NCBI RefSeq assembly: GCF_900142075.1
Contig: NZ_FQZO01000001.1
Location: forward strand, 865,586-929,585
DNA from: Clostridium amylolyticum
Lineage (GTDB): Bacteria; Bacillota; Clostridia; Clostridiales; Clostridiaceae
DNA length: 64,000 bases
Direction of reading: 5' to 3'
The notes below the pieces were generated by a model. It had not been told where the DNA came from. It searched no databases and was given only the letters and a program-made list of their open reading frames with translations. Shown here piece after piece: positions 1-7,403 of this stretch (within the stretch, counting starts at the first letter, position 1; each line of letters opens with the position of its first letter). The translations under genes and the position numbers were made by a program.

Positions 1-14
1 TTTAGTATAAGATG

Positions 15-44
15 AAAACACCCAGTTAAAAGCTGGGTGTTTTT
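15..44 (+). terminator. Rho-independent terminator of an upstream gene
   Basis: A GC-containing stem (ACACCCAG pairing with CTGGGTGT, loop at 26-32) is followed by a T run at 40-44 and flanked by an A run on the left. It would end a transcript entering from outside the window. The A/T flanks make it potentially bidirectional. Confidence 0.8.
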
Positions 45-310
45 GTTTTCCACAATTTACCTGTGGATATCCATAAAATTTGTTAAACATTATGACTTTT
101 ACAATAAATAACATTTAACTAACATTATAAACATTAAGGAATTTAAATAATTATTCAAGTTATATGTATAGCAAAAATATTTACAAAATACTATAATTAG
201 ATTTATTTAAACATAAATGTTAATGTTAAGTGCTTTTTGTCAAAAATATTGATTTTAAAATCACTTAAATGTAGAATACTATGATTATAATATTTTTAAA
301 AAGATAAAAT

Positions 311-338
311 TTGCATAAATCCATAACTGTAGTATAAT
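311..338 (+). promoter_or_regulatory. Candidate sigma-A promoter for the recombinase leader
   Basis: TTGCAT at 311-316 and a perfect TATAAT at 333-338 are separated by 16 bases. A ribosome-site-like AGAAGGAGAG (343-352) and a short leader ORF follow, so the transcript would reach the recombinase gene at 504 after about 160 bases of leader. Confidence 0.5.
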
Positions 339-360
339 AAAAGAGAAGGAGAGAGTGAAA

Positions 361-384
361 ATGATGAATTTCTCTATTTTTTAA
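361..384 (+). CDS. Possible 7-codon leader peptide
   Basis: ATG ATG AAT TTC TCT ATT TTT TAA encodes MMNFSIF. A purine-rich site resembling a Shine-Dalgarno lies just upstream, and an in-frame GTG at 355 could extend it by two codons. It is followed within 10 bases by a strong hairpin. Size and position suggest a leader peptide coupled to RNA structure ahead of the recombinase gene, but nothing in the sequence proves translation. Confidence 0.25.
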   Translation: MMNFSIF

Positions 385-393
385 CGCATAAAT

Positions 394-459
394 AACGTCG
401 CTAAATATACATTTAGCGACGTTAGAGCTAAAATTTCATTTACTCTTAGCAAATTTTAG
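394..459 (+). promoter_or_regulatory. Two successive hairpins in the recombinase leader
   Basis: The first is a perfect 13-bp inverted repeat (394-406 with 411-423) with a four-base loop. The second pairs CTAAAATTT (428-436) with AAATTTTAG (451-459). Neither has a T run directly after it, so they do not look like ordinary terminators. They may be a DNA-protein site (the first is a near-perfect palindrome) or a leader RNA structure. Confidence 0.45.
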
Positions 460-503
460 TTTATTATATAGGCATACCACCCTATTAATAATTAAGGAGG
501 TTT

Positions 504-1502
504 ATGTTTAAAATGAAATATTCCATTAAGTCTATACAAATAAATACATTACCTGATGCCATGAATGAATTCCTTAATTATTTATCTACCATTAAAGGAA
601 AATCGCCAAATACAGTGAGGGCTTATAAAATTGATCTTACTATGTTTTTTAGGTTTATAAAATTGTATAAAGGTGCCATAAAGGATGATATAGATTTTGA
701 AAAAATTCCTATAGATGATATAGATAATGTATTCATTAGAAAGATTAAATTATCAGATTTATATGCTTTTATCGCTTTTTCAGAGGAATATAGAAACAAT
801 GGCAACTACGCCAAAGCCAGAAAAGTAGCTACTTTAAAGTCTTTTTTTAAGTACCTACACGGCAAGGCAAAGATTATAGATGAAAACCCCGCTGCAGAGC
901 TGGAATCTCCTAAAATAGATAAAAGAAACCCCGTGTACCTCACCCTGGATGAAAGTAAAAAGCTTTTACTTTCCATGGATGCCTCAGACAAAAATTATTA
1001 TAGAGATCATTGTATTTTAACTTTATTTTTAAACTGCGGCATGCGATTGTCCGAGCTGTGCAGCATAGACATAAATAAAATTAAAGGCGATACCCTAAGC
1101 ATCATAGGTAAAGGAAATAAAGAAAGAACCATATACCTAAACTCAGCCTGTCTTAGGGCTATAGATGAATATTTAAGAGTAAGAGATGCATCAAAGGTAC
1201 CCGATAATGAAAAAAACGCTTTATTTATAAGCTCTAAAAACAGAAGAATAAATAAACGTTCCGTGGAAAGATTAGTGAAAAAACACATTTACATAGCCGG
1301 CTTAGATGAAAGCAAATATACCCCTCACAAATTAAGACATACCGCCGCAACTCTAATGTACAAGCATGGTAACGTAGATATAAGAAGCCTGCAAATGATC
1401 CTAGGCCACGAAAATATATCCACCACACAAATATACACTCACGTAGACGATGAACGGCTAAGAGAAGCAGTGAACTCCAATCCACTCAGTGGATTGGAGT
1501 AA
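504..1502 (+). CDS. Tyrosine recombinase, XerC/XerD family
   Basis: Site-specific recombinase that cuts and rejoins DNA through a tyrosine nucleophile. The 332-residue product has the usual N-terminal SAM-like core-binding domain (about residues 15-120) and the C-terminal catalytic domain (about 145-325). Catalytic residues are all visible: Arg181 in NCGMRLSEL, a Lys in the 203-207 hairpin, His275 and Arg278 in PHKLRHT, His302 in LGHENIS, Tyr311 in TQIYTHV. AAGGAGG ends three bases before this ATG; a second ATG (M4, position 513) has better spacing and may also be used. Length and domain layout fit the chromosomal Xer proteins more than phage integrases, but no att or dif site was recognised nearby. 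The last 12 coding bases form one arm of a perfect palindrome that continues past the stop codon. Whether it is the dimer-resolving XerC or a paralogue cannot be decided here. Confidence 0.85.
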   Translation: MFKMKYSIKSIQINTLPDAMNEFLNYLSTIKGKSPNTVRAYKIDLTMFFRFIKLYKGAIKDDIDFEKIPIDDIDNVFIRKIKLSDLYAFIAFSEEYRNNGNYAKARKVATLKSFFKYLHGKAKIIDENPAAELESPKIDKRNPVYLTLDESKKLLLSMDASDKNYYRDHCILTLFLNCGMRLSELCSIDINKIKGDTLSIIGKGNKERTIYLNSACLRAIDEYLRVRDASKVPDNEKNALFISSKNRRINKRSVERLVKKHIYIAGLDESKYTPHKLRHTAATLMYKHGNVDIRSLQMILGHENISTTQIYTHVDDERLREAVNSNPLSGLE

Positions 1503-1746
1503 TTGAGAATTTAAAATTTAGAATTGAGAATGAAGGAAGAAACTCACAGAGTTTCAAAGAATATTATATCATTATAAAAAGAAGCTCCCTAGGGAGCTTC
1601 TTTTTATGTATTAGTTTTAAATTTTTCTGACTCTTTTTCAGGAAAATTATCCTTCATTCTACATTTTAAATTCTAAATTTTAAATTATTTTTGTGCATTC
1701 TAAATTCTACATTTTAAATTAAACTCTACATTCTCAATTCTCAATT
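1474..1746. repeat. Palindromic intergenic repeat, copy A
   Basis: Shares its plan with copy B at 2720-2935. In order: a perfect 12-bp palindrome over the gene end (1474-1485 with 1489-1500); a GAGAATTTA-type arm (1505-1536); a GAAACTC/GAGTTTC mini-hairpin (1539-1555); a central A-stem-T hairpin (1576-1605); a TTTTTCTGA hairpin (1622-1647); and the opposite arm beginning CCTTCATTCTACATT (1651-1687). A further degenerate tail reaches 1746 and supplies the TGA stop of the minus-strand ORF at 1734. The layout is that of a MITE-like or mobile palindromic unit. Confidence 0.65.
1576..1605. terminator. Bidirectional terminator hairpin inside repeat copy A
   Basis: AAAAAGAAGCTCCCT is followed at once by its reverse complement, giving a 15-bp stem with an A run before and a T run after. 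It can end the recombinase transcript and the minus-strand transcript of the acidic protein gene. Confidence 0.75.
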
Positions 1747-1973
1747 TTCTTTAGTCTGTATAGTCCTGGGAATTCTTCTACGAAGTATTCTTCTAGATTT
1801 TCTTCATCTTCTAAAAGATCACTTAGGCCATCAATGTCCTCTATGAGCTCCCAAGGTGTTTCTTCTTCATCTTCTTCATAAGTATTGTTTAACTCATCAT
1901 CGAGAATTTCTATATCTTCTAATTCATCCACGTCTTTTAAATCTTGGAATATGTTATGATCCTTTTTATTCAT
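1734..1973 (-). CDS. Small, highly acidic protein of unknown function
   Basis: A 79-residue protein dominated by Asp and Glu (a run of DEDEE-like segments through residues 13-66) with a hydrophobic C-terminal tail containing PGLYRLKK. No catalytic motif, signal peptide or membrane segment is seen. An AGGAGGG ribosome site sits 4-5 bases upstream of the ATG, which supports real expression. The stop codon is supplied by the end of repeat copy A, so the original C-terminus may have been altered by that element. Divergent from lexA; acidic proteins of this kind are often DNA mimics or partners of basic proteins, but that is only a general possibility. Confidence 0.6.
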   Translation of the reverse strand: MNKKDHNIFQDLKDVDELEDIEILDDELNNTYEEDEEETPWELIEDIDGLSDLLEDEENLEEYFVEEFPGLYRLKKIEN

Positions 1974-2055
1974 ACTATCCCTCCTATAATAACGGCATCT
2001 GCCTGTAGAACTTTTTATATTATATCAGAGATAAAATAAAAAATCAACAAAATGA

Positions 2056-2094
2056 GAACATAAGTTTGATTCTGGAAAAATAGTATGCTATAAT
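2056..2094 (+). promoter_or_regulatory. lexA promoter with LexA (SOS) box
   Basis: TTGATT (2066-2071) and TATAAT (2089-2094) are 17 bases apart. Overlapping the -35 is GAACATAAGTTT (2056-2067), which fits the Gram-positive SOS box GAAC-N4-GTTY except at one inner position. The overlap is what autorepression by LexA needs. The box could also affect the divergent acidic-protein gene. Confidence 0.75.
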
Positions 2095-2120
2095 GAAAAT
2101 AATAGTGAGGTGAAGCATAT

Positions 2121-2729
2121 ATGACTGATGTCAAACCAGATAAACAGAAAGAAGTTTATGAATTTTTAAAGCAATATACTGAATCTAAGGGATATCCTCC
2201 CTCTGTAAGAGAAATATGTGAAGCAGTAGAGCTAAGATCCACTTCTACAGTTCACGGACACTTAAAACGTTTAGAGAAAAAAGGATTAATTAAAAGAGAT
2301 CCTACAAAACCTAGAGCACTGGAAATAGCAGAGTTTTCTTCTATAAGAAAAGAGCTTATAGATATACCTATTGTAGGTAATGTTACAGCAGGTATGCCTA
2401 TTCTTGCTACTGAAAATATTGAGGACTTCTTTTCCCTTCCAATGAATTATATAAAGCATGATAGAGATTTATTTATCTTAAGGGTTAAAGGCCAAAGCAT
2501 GATAGACGCAGGAATATTAGATGGTGACTATGCTATCATCGAAAAAGATGCCACTGCAGAAAATGGAGAAATAGTTGTAGCTTTAATTGAAGATGAAGCT
2601 ACTATTAAAACCTTCTATAAAGAAAATGATCACATTAGACTTCAACCAGAAAATAAAACCATGGATCCCATTATAGTTAAAGAGTGCACTATACTTGGAA
2701 AACTTGTAGGGGTATACAGAAGTTATTAA
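2121..2729 (+). CDS. lexA: SOS-response repressor LexA
   Basis: Represses DNA-damage genes and cleaves itself when RecA filaments form. The 202-residue product has a winged helix-turn-helix (residues 1-68, with the recognition region STSTVHGHLKRLEKKG) and a C-terminal S24 peptidase domain. The self-cleavage bond Ala90-Gly91 lies in NVTAGMPI; the catalytic Ser126 is in GQSMIDAG and Lys163 in DEATIKTF. Start supported by GAGGTG eight bases upstream. Its promoter carries an SOS box, consistent with autoregulation. The 3' end overlaps a perfect 15-bp palindrome (2720-2752) that begins repeat copy B. Length is typical for the family. Confidence 0.97.
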   Translation: MTDVKPDKQKEVYEFLKQYTESKGYPPSVREICEAVELRSTSTVHGHLKRLEKKGLIKRDPTKPRALEIAEFSSIRKELIDIPIVGNVTAGMPILATENIEDFFSLPMNYIKHDRDLFILRVKGQSMIDAGILDGDYAIIEKDATAENGEIVVALIEDEATIKTFYKENDHIRLQPENKTMDPIIVKECTILGKLVGVYRSY

Positions 2730-2935
2730 AATCCAAGGGATTTTAATAACTTGAGAATTTAGAATTTAAAACGAAGGTAGAAACTCGCAGAGTTTCTTCG
2801 AATTTGATAATAAAAAGAAGCTTCTAAAAGAAGCTTCTTTTTATATATTAATTTAAATTTTTCTGATTCTTTTCATCAGAAAAATATCCTTCATTCTACA
2901 TTCTAAATTCTAAATTTTAAATTAAATTAACAATT
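2720..2935. repeat. Palindromic intergenic repeat, copy B
   Basis: Same order of parts as copy A: a perfect 15-bp palindrome over the lexA end (2720-2734 with 2738-2752), an arm starting GAGAATTTAGAATT (2753-2777), mini-hairpin GAAACTC/GAGTTTC (2780-2796), central A-stem-T hairpin (2812-2842), a nine-bp TTTTTCTGA/TCAGAAAAA hairpin (about 2857-2883) and the closing arm CCTTCATTCTACATT (2888-2925). The gene-end palindromes of A and B differ in sequence, but the units that follow are clearly homologous. Confidence 0.65.
2812..2842. terminator. Bidirectional terminator hairpin inside repeat copy B
   Basis: AAAAAGAAGCTTCT pairs with AGAAGCTTCTTTTT around a three-base loop. It serves the convergent lexA and minus-strand PLP-enzyme genes. 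Confidence 0.75.
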
Positions 2936-2940
2936 TAGAA

Positions 2941-4218
2941 TTATAAATTATTAATTGCCTTTATCAGCCCTATCTTAACGTGTTCAAAGGTTAGTCCACC
3001 TTGGAGGTATGCAATGTAGGGTTCTCTAATGGGGGCATCACAGGATAGTTCTATGGAGGCACCTTGTACAAAGGCTCCTGCTGCCATGATTACTTGATCT
3101 TTGTAGCCTGGCATGTCCCAAGGTTCACATTCCACAAAGGAATCGATAGGTGATCCTTTTTGGATGCCTTTGCAAAAATTAATGAGCTTTTCTTTATCAT
3201 TAAATTTAATAGCTTGTATAATATCGCTTCTCTTATCATTATAAGCAGGAAGTACTTCAAAGCCTAAAAGTTCCATAACTCTTGAGCAAAGTATGGCTCC
3301 TTTCACTGCTTCCATGGTTATATGAGGAGCTAAGAATAATCCTTGATATAATTGTCTCATAACACCAAAAGTTGAACCGCACTCCCCTCCTATTCCAGGA
3401 ACGGTTAACCTATAGGCGGCATTATCTACATATTGTTTTTTACCAGCGATATACCCTCCTGTAGGAGCTATGCCTCCCCCTATATTCTTTATTAAGGATC
3501 CAGCTACTAAATCAACGCCTACATCTGTAGGTTCTAGGGTATCTACAAATTCACCATAGCAGTTATCAACAAAAGTAATAACCTCAGGGCTTATACTTTT
3601 AACTAGCTCATTTATTTCTTTAATATCAGAAATTTGTAGTGCTTTTCTCCAGCCATATCCAGTAGATCTTTGTATATGCACAAGCTTTATGCTTTTATCT
3701 TCTTCTAATGCCTTCCTAACTTTTTCAAAATCAACTTCACCCTTGGAAGTAAGGTCTATCTGCTTATATTTTACTCCAAAGTTTTTTAATGAACCAATAT
3801 CTTCACCATCTGTAATTCCTATGACATTATCTAAGGTATCATAAGGCTTGCCACAAACTGCTAGCATAGTATCCCCTGGTCTTAAATTACCGAATAAAGC
3901 AGCTGTTATAGCATGAGTACCATTTACAAAATGAGGTCTAACTAAAGCGCTTTCAGTATTAAAAATACGAGCATAAACCGCATCTAAAGTGTCTCTTCCT
4001 ATATCACCATATCCATACCCTGAAGAATTGGTAAAATGTGATTCACTAATCCTCTCCTGTTGAAATGCATTTATTACTTTCAATTGATTAAACTCTTTTA
4101 TACTATCTAATTCCTGGCATTGCATTTTAATATCTTCTAAAGCTTTGTCAAATAAATTAAATATATTATCATTAAGTTTATATTCTTTCATTAATAAATC
4201 TTTTGTTATGTCTAACAT
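2941..4218 (-). CDS. PLP-dependent enzyme, 'aluminium resistance' / methionine gamma-lyase-like family
   Basis: A 425-residue fold-type I pyridoxal-phosphate protein of the family annotated as aluminium resistance protein or YnbB, related to cystathionine/methionine gamma-lyases; its true substrate is not established. Visible features: the glycine-rich YGYGDIGRDT near the N-terminus, FVDNCYGEFVD (cofactor-binding Asp), and the likely Schiff-base lysine in GSLIKNIGGG. A longer reading frame opens at 4257, but that start lies inside the hfq terminator; the ATG at 4218 has a GGAGGG site six bases away. Last gene of the miaB-mutS-mutL-miaA-hfq series, a common clostridial order, though separated from hfq by the terminator. 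Confidence 0.85.
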   Translation of the reverse strand: MLDITKDLLMKEYKLNDNIFNLFDKALEDIKMQCQELDSIKEFNQLKVINAFQQERISESHFTNSSGYGYGDIGRDTLDAVYARIFNTESALVRPHFVNGTHAITAALFGNLRPGDTMLAVCGKPYDTLDNVIGITDGEDIGSLKNFGVKYKQIDLTSKGEVDFEKVRKALEEDKSIKLVHIQRSTGYGWRKALQISDIKEINELVKSISPEVITFVDNCYGEFVDTLEPTDVGVDLVAGSLIKNIGGGIAPTGGYIAGKKQYVDNAAYRLTVPGIGGECGSTFGVMRQLYQGLFLAPHITMEAVKGAILCSRVMELLGFEVLPAYNDKRSDIIQAIKFNDKEKLINFCKGIQKGSPIDSFVECEPWDMPGYKDQVIMAAGAFVQGASIELSCDAPIREPYIAYLQGGLTFEHVKIGLIKAINNL

Positions 4219-4243
4219 AGTTTCCCTCCACAAAGACAAAAAT

Positions 4244-4271
4244 TTAGGCAAATCCACTTAGATTTGCCTAA
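4244..4271 (-). terminator. Terminator after hfq
   Basis: A perfect stem (TAGGCAAATC with GATTTGCCTA, one further A-T pair outside) lies five bases past the hfq stop. Read on the minus strand it is followed by AAATTTTTG. It separates hfq from the PLP-enzyme gene, allowing partial readthrough. Confidence 0.8.
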
Positions 4272-4275
4272 TAAT

Positions 4276-4530
4276 TTAATTGTTGTCATTCATATCTTCA
4301 TTTGCATTATTATTAAATAAAATTGGCTTTACAGGTGTTATAGTTGATATGGCATGTTTATATATTAACATCTGTTTCCCATCACAGTCTAAAACTACTG
4401 TAAAACTGTCAAATCCTTTTACATTACCTCTTAGTTGAAATCCATTAGTTAAATATATAGTAACAGGTATTCTATTCTTTCTTGCACCATTCAAAAAAAT
4501 ATCTTGTAAATTATTAGCAGTCTTGTTCAT
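4276..4530 (-). CDS. hfq: RNA chaperone Hfq
   Basis: Hexameric Sm-like protein that promotes pairing of small RNAs with mRNAs. The 84-residue product has the Sm1 motif (residues about 8-45, with NLQDIFLNGARKNRIPV) and the Sm2 motif YKHAIST near residue 60, the Clostridium/Bacillus form of the proximal-face YKHA signature. The C-tail is short and Asn/Asp-rich. ACCTCC complement lies directly upstream, so the ATG is well supported. Follows miaA, as in many bacteria. Confidence 0.96.
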   Translation of the reverse strand: MNKTANNLQDIFLNGARKNRIPVTIYLTNGFQLRGNVKGFDSFTVVLDCDGKQMLIYKHAISTITPVKPILFNNNANEDMNDNN

Positions 4531-4577
4531 AAATAAACCTCCATATCAAAATATAATTTTTTAAATATATTATAACC

Positions 4578-5507
4578 CTAGTGGTTATCAATGTCACTTA
4601 AAATCTTATTTACTATTGCTTCTTCATTAGCATAAGCATCCTTGTGGATAAAGTTTGCTCTAGGGTCTTTTCTAAACCAAGTTAGCTGCCTTTTGGCATA
4701 GTTACGACTACCCTTTTTAATCATCTCCACCGCTTGTGGCAAAGTTATATCCTTAGTTAAGTATTGCAGCACTTCTTTATAACCTATGCCCTTCATAGAT
4801 TGCATATTTTTATCACATCCATAATCCATAAGCCATTTAACTTCATCCACCAAGCCATTTTCTATCATTATATCCACTCTTTCATTAATTCTATCATATA
4901 ACTTATCTCTTTGCATATTAAGTACATAATAAAATATATCATATTCAGAAGTATAAATATCCTCTTCCTTAAAAGAACTAAAAGGCTTACCTGATAATTT
5001 ATATACTTCCAAAGCTCTAATTACTCTTTTTAAATTATTGGGATGAATATTATTATAGCTCTCTAAATCAATATCTTTAAGCATAGAATGAATGTAATTA
5101 TTCCCCTGCTCTTTTGCCAATCCTTCTAAATAAATTCTATAATCTGCGTCCTTGGCGCTTTCTGTAAAGGTAAGATTACAAATTAATGAATCTATATATA
5201 GACCAGTGCCTCCTACTAAAACAGGTATCTTATCCTTTGAATGCATCTCTTTTATTATACCTTGAGCCCTTACCTTATAATCTGAAACACTAAATTCCTC
5301 TTTAGGATCTACTATATCTATTAAATGATGCTTTATTAAATTACGTTCTTCCTTGGAAGCTTTAGCAGAACCTATATCCATGTATTTATATATCTGCATT
5401 GAATCTGCCGATATTATTTCAGTATTAAGCTTACTTGCTAATAAAAGTGAAGCATCTGTTTTCCCTACTGCGGTTGGCCCGGTAATAATTACAAGTTTTT
5501 TCTTCAT
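4578..5507 (-). CDS. miaA: tRNA dimethylallyltransferase MiaA
   Basis: Transfers a dimethylallyl group to N6 of A37 in tRNAs that read U-starting codons; MiaB at 10.1-11.4 kb then adds the methylthio group. The 309-residue protein has the P-loop GPTAVGKT at residues 9-16, the ADSMQIYKYMDIGSAK active-site segment, and the DIVDP and GGTGLY motifs of the family. The C-terminal KRQLTWFRKD is also characteristic. A CTGGAG site precedes the ATG. Lies between mutL and hfq. Confidence 0.96.
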   Translation of the reverse strand: MKKKLVIITGPTAVGKTDASLLLASKLNTEIISADSMQIYKYMDIGSAKASKEERNLIKHHLIDIVDPKEEFSVSDYKVRAQGIIKEMHSKDKIPVLVGGTGLYIDSLICNLTFTESAKDADYRIYLEGLAKEQGNNYIHSMLKDIDLESYNNIHPNNLKRVIRALEVYKLSGKPFSSFKEEDIYTSEYDIFYYVLNMQRDKLYDRINERVDIMIENGLVDEVKWLMDYGCDKNMQSMKGIGYKEVLQYLTKDITLPQAVEMIKKGSRNYAKRQLTWFRKDPRANFIHKDAYANEEAIVNKILSDIDNH

Positions 5508-5541
5508 TGTTTTAACTCCAGTTTACATAATATTTATGATG

Positions 5542-7038
5542 TTATTGAATTCTTTTAAATAATTTTTCAAGTTCATATAATGTTAGTTTAATTATGGTAG
5601 GTCTTCCATGAGGACAGTTAAAGGGTTCATCACAATATCTCAAATCCTCCAATAGGGATTTCATCTCCTCCATGGTTAACTCCTCATTAGCTTTAACCGC
5701 AGAACGGCACGCCATCCTGGCAATGGTATCATATTTATATTCTTCTGTTTTACCAGATCCTAAGTTTTTTAAATTATCCAGGATGCTTAAAAATAAATTC
5801 CTAGTCTTAGATTTACCTATAACATAAGGTACTTCTTTGATAACTATAGTATTATCTCCAAATTCCTCCACATTAAATCCTGCTGTCTTAAATATTTCTA
5901 AGTTTTCCATAAAATAAGAGTAGTCATCTATATTAAGTTCTATTACTTCCGGAATTAGTAATGGTTGTATAACCACCTTGTGATTTTTAATTTCCCTAGT
6001 ATATTTCTCAAACATTATCTTTTCATGAGCTGCATGTTGATCTACAAGATAAAGGTTTTTGCTTTGTTCACCAATGATATAAGTTTTATCAAATTGACCG
6101 ATGATTTTAATATCTGGAAACTTTGCCGCTTCCTTAGTATTATCATGCTGCTTATCAATTATATACTCCAAAGCTTTATTTGTGTCCTTGGAAAGATCTA
6201 CAGGTATATCTACTATACTCTTTTCTCTAATATTATGAGCTATATCATAAACACTATCATCCTTTTGTAAAGGATAATCTAACGGATTAGTCGCCTCTCT
6301 TATAGTATGGTTTTGAAGATTGTTAAAATTAAAGGTTAACTCTTCAGTGGTGTCTGTTTGCTCATAACCTGCTTCTTCCGGCAACATAAAGCTTTCTTTT
6401 ACAGATTCTTTTATTGCAGCATGTACGCTATCAAATATGAATTTAAAAATAAATCTTTCATCTTTAAATTTTATTTCAGATTTTGAAGGATGAATATTTA
6501 CATCTATAAGTTCTGGATATATATCAATATATATTACGAAGAATGGGAACTTATTTATGGTAGCAAAGGATTTAAAGGCATTTTCCACCGCTGCAGTAAC
6601 TAGCCTGCTTTTAATGAATCTTTTATTAACAAATATAGATTGATTATTTCTAGAACCTCTGCTTATTTCAGAATTTCCTATATATCCATATACGGATAAT
6701 TCATCTCCATACCTTTGAAATTTTATAAGATTATCACAGGTATTTTTTCCATAGACTTTTCTTATTACATCGATTATATTACCATTTCCATAGCTATTAA
6801 ACTGAAGTTTCTCGTTATTAGTAAAAGAAAAAGCAATATCAGCATGAGATAAAGCAATTCGATTTATTATATCTCCTATTAATGCTGTTTCTCTAGCCAT
6901 GGATTTTAAAAACTTTTTTCTTGCAGGAACATTGTAAAATAAATCTCTAACCTCTATCAAGGTCCCTTCATTCATAGCTTCTTCTTTAAAGCCATTATTA
7001 ATGCCTCCATGAAAAGAAATCTCCTTGCCGCTTAACAT
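5542..7038 (-). CDS. mutL: DNA mismatch repair protein MutL, C-terminal fragment (frameshifted gene)
   Basis: Carries everything after the first third of MutL: the rest of the GHKL ATPase/transducer region (DLFYNVPARKKFLKS, NVHPSKSEI with the conserved lysine) and the C-terminal dimerisation and endonuclease domain. That domain includes DQHAAHEKIMFE (the metal-binding DQHA-x2-E-x4-E motif), ACRSAVKANE and CPHGRPT. It starts at an ATG overlapping the stop of the N-terminal fragment (ATGTTAA), with AAGGA three bases upstream, so reinitiation is conceivable. Adding one T at about 7034-7036 would join the fragments into one MutL of about 617 residues. Without the ATP-binding part this piece alone should not support normal repair. 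Confidence 0.85.
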   Translation of the reverse strand: MLSGKEISFHGGINNGFKEEAMNEGTLIEVRDLFYNVPARKKFLKSMARETALIGDIINRIALSHADIAFSFTNNEKLQFNSYGNGNIIDVIRKVYGKNTCDNLIKFQRYGDELSVYGYIGNSEISRGSRNNQSIFVNKRFIKSRLVTAAVENAFKSFATINKFPFFVIYIDIYPELIDVNIHPSKSEIKFKDERFIFKFIFDSVHAAIKESVKESFMLPEEAGYEQTDTTEELTFNFNNLQNHTIREATNPLDYPLQKDDSVYDIAHNIREKSIVDIPVDLSKDTNKALEYIIDKQHDNTKEAAKFPDIKIIGQFDKTYIIGEQSKNLYLVDQHAAHEKIMFEKYTREIKNHKVVIQPLLIPEVIELNIDDYSYFMENLEIFKTAGFNVEEFGDNTIVIKEVPYVIGKSKTRNLFLSILDNLKNLGSGKTEEYKYDTIARMACRSAVKANEELTMEEMKSLLEDLRYCDEPFNCPHGRPTIIKLTLYELEKLFKRIQ

Positions 7039-7391
7039 ATATCCTTCTGCTTAGAAGCTAAGCTTATTTTAGACACAGATGCTATACTTGGCAAAGCTTC
7101 CCCTCTAAACCCCATGGTTAATATTTTAAAAAGATCCTCTATATTACTTATTTTGCTGGTAGCATGGGGTAAAAATGCTTTTTCTATATCCTCTGGGTGT
7201 ATACCTATTCCATCATCAATTACCCTTATAAGGCTTTGTCCCCCATTTTCTATTTCTATATCTATATGTTTTGCACCAGCATCAATACTATTTTCAATAA
7301 GTTCCTTTACTACAGAAGCTGGTCTTTCCACCACTTCACCTGCAGCTATTTTATTAGATATTTCACTATCTAATAAATTAATCCTATCCAT
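7032..7391 (-). CDS. mutL: DNA mismatch repair protein MutL, N-terminal fragment (frameshifted gene)
   Basis: First 119 residues of MutL with the GHKL ATP-binding motifs: ELIENSIDAGA, DDGIGI and GFRGEALPSIASV. Reading stops at TAA just after SKQKDIC; the missing continuation LSGKEIS is present in the next frame, so one base has been lost. The open frame extends to GTG 7403, but the ATG at 7391 is preferred: AGGTGG lies eight bases away and the usual MutL start (MDRINLL) follows. The gene begins 13 bases past the mutS stop. Either a genuine inactivating or phase-variable mutation, or a sequencing error. Confidence 0.85.
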   Translation of the reverse strand: MDRINLLDSEISNKIAAGEVVERPASVVKELIENSIDAGAKHIDIEIENGGQSLIRVIDDGIGIHPEDIEKAFLPHATSKISNIEDLFKILTMGFRGEALPSIASVSKISLASKQKDIC

Positions 7392-7403
7392 ATACATCAC
7401 CAC

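Noticed and set aside
4219..4257. N-terminal extension of the PLP enzyme
   Set aside because: The extra 13 codons are encoded by the hfq terminator hairpin.
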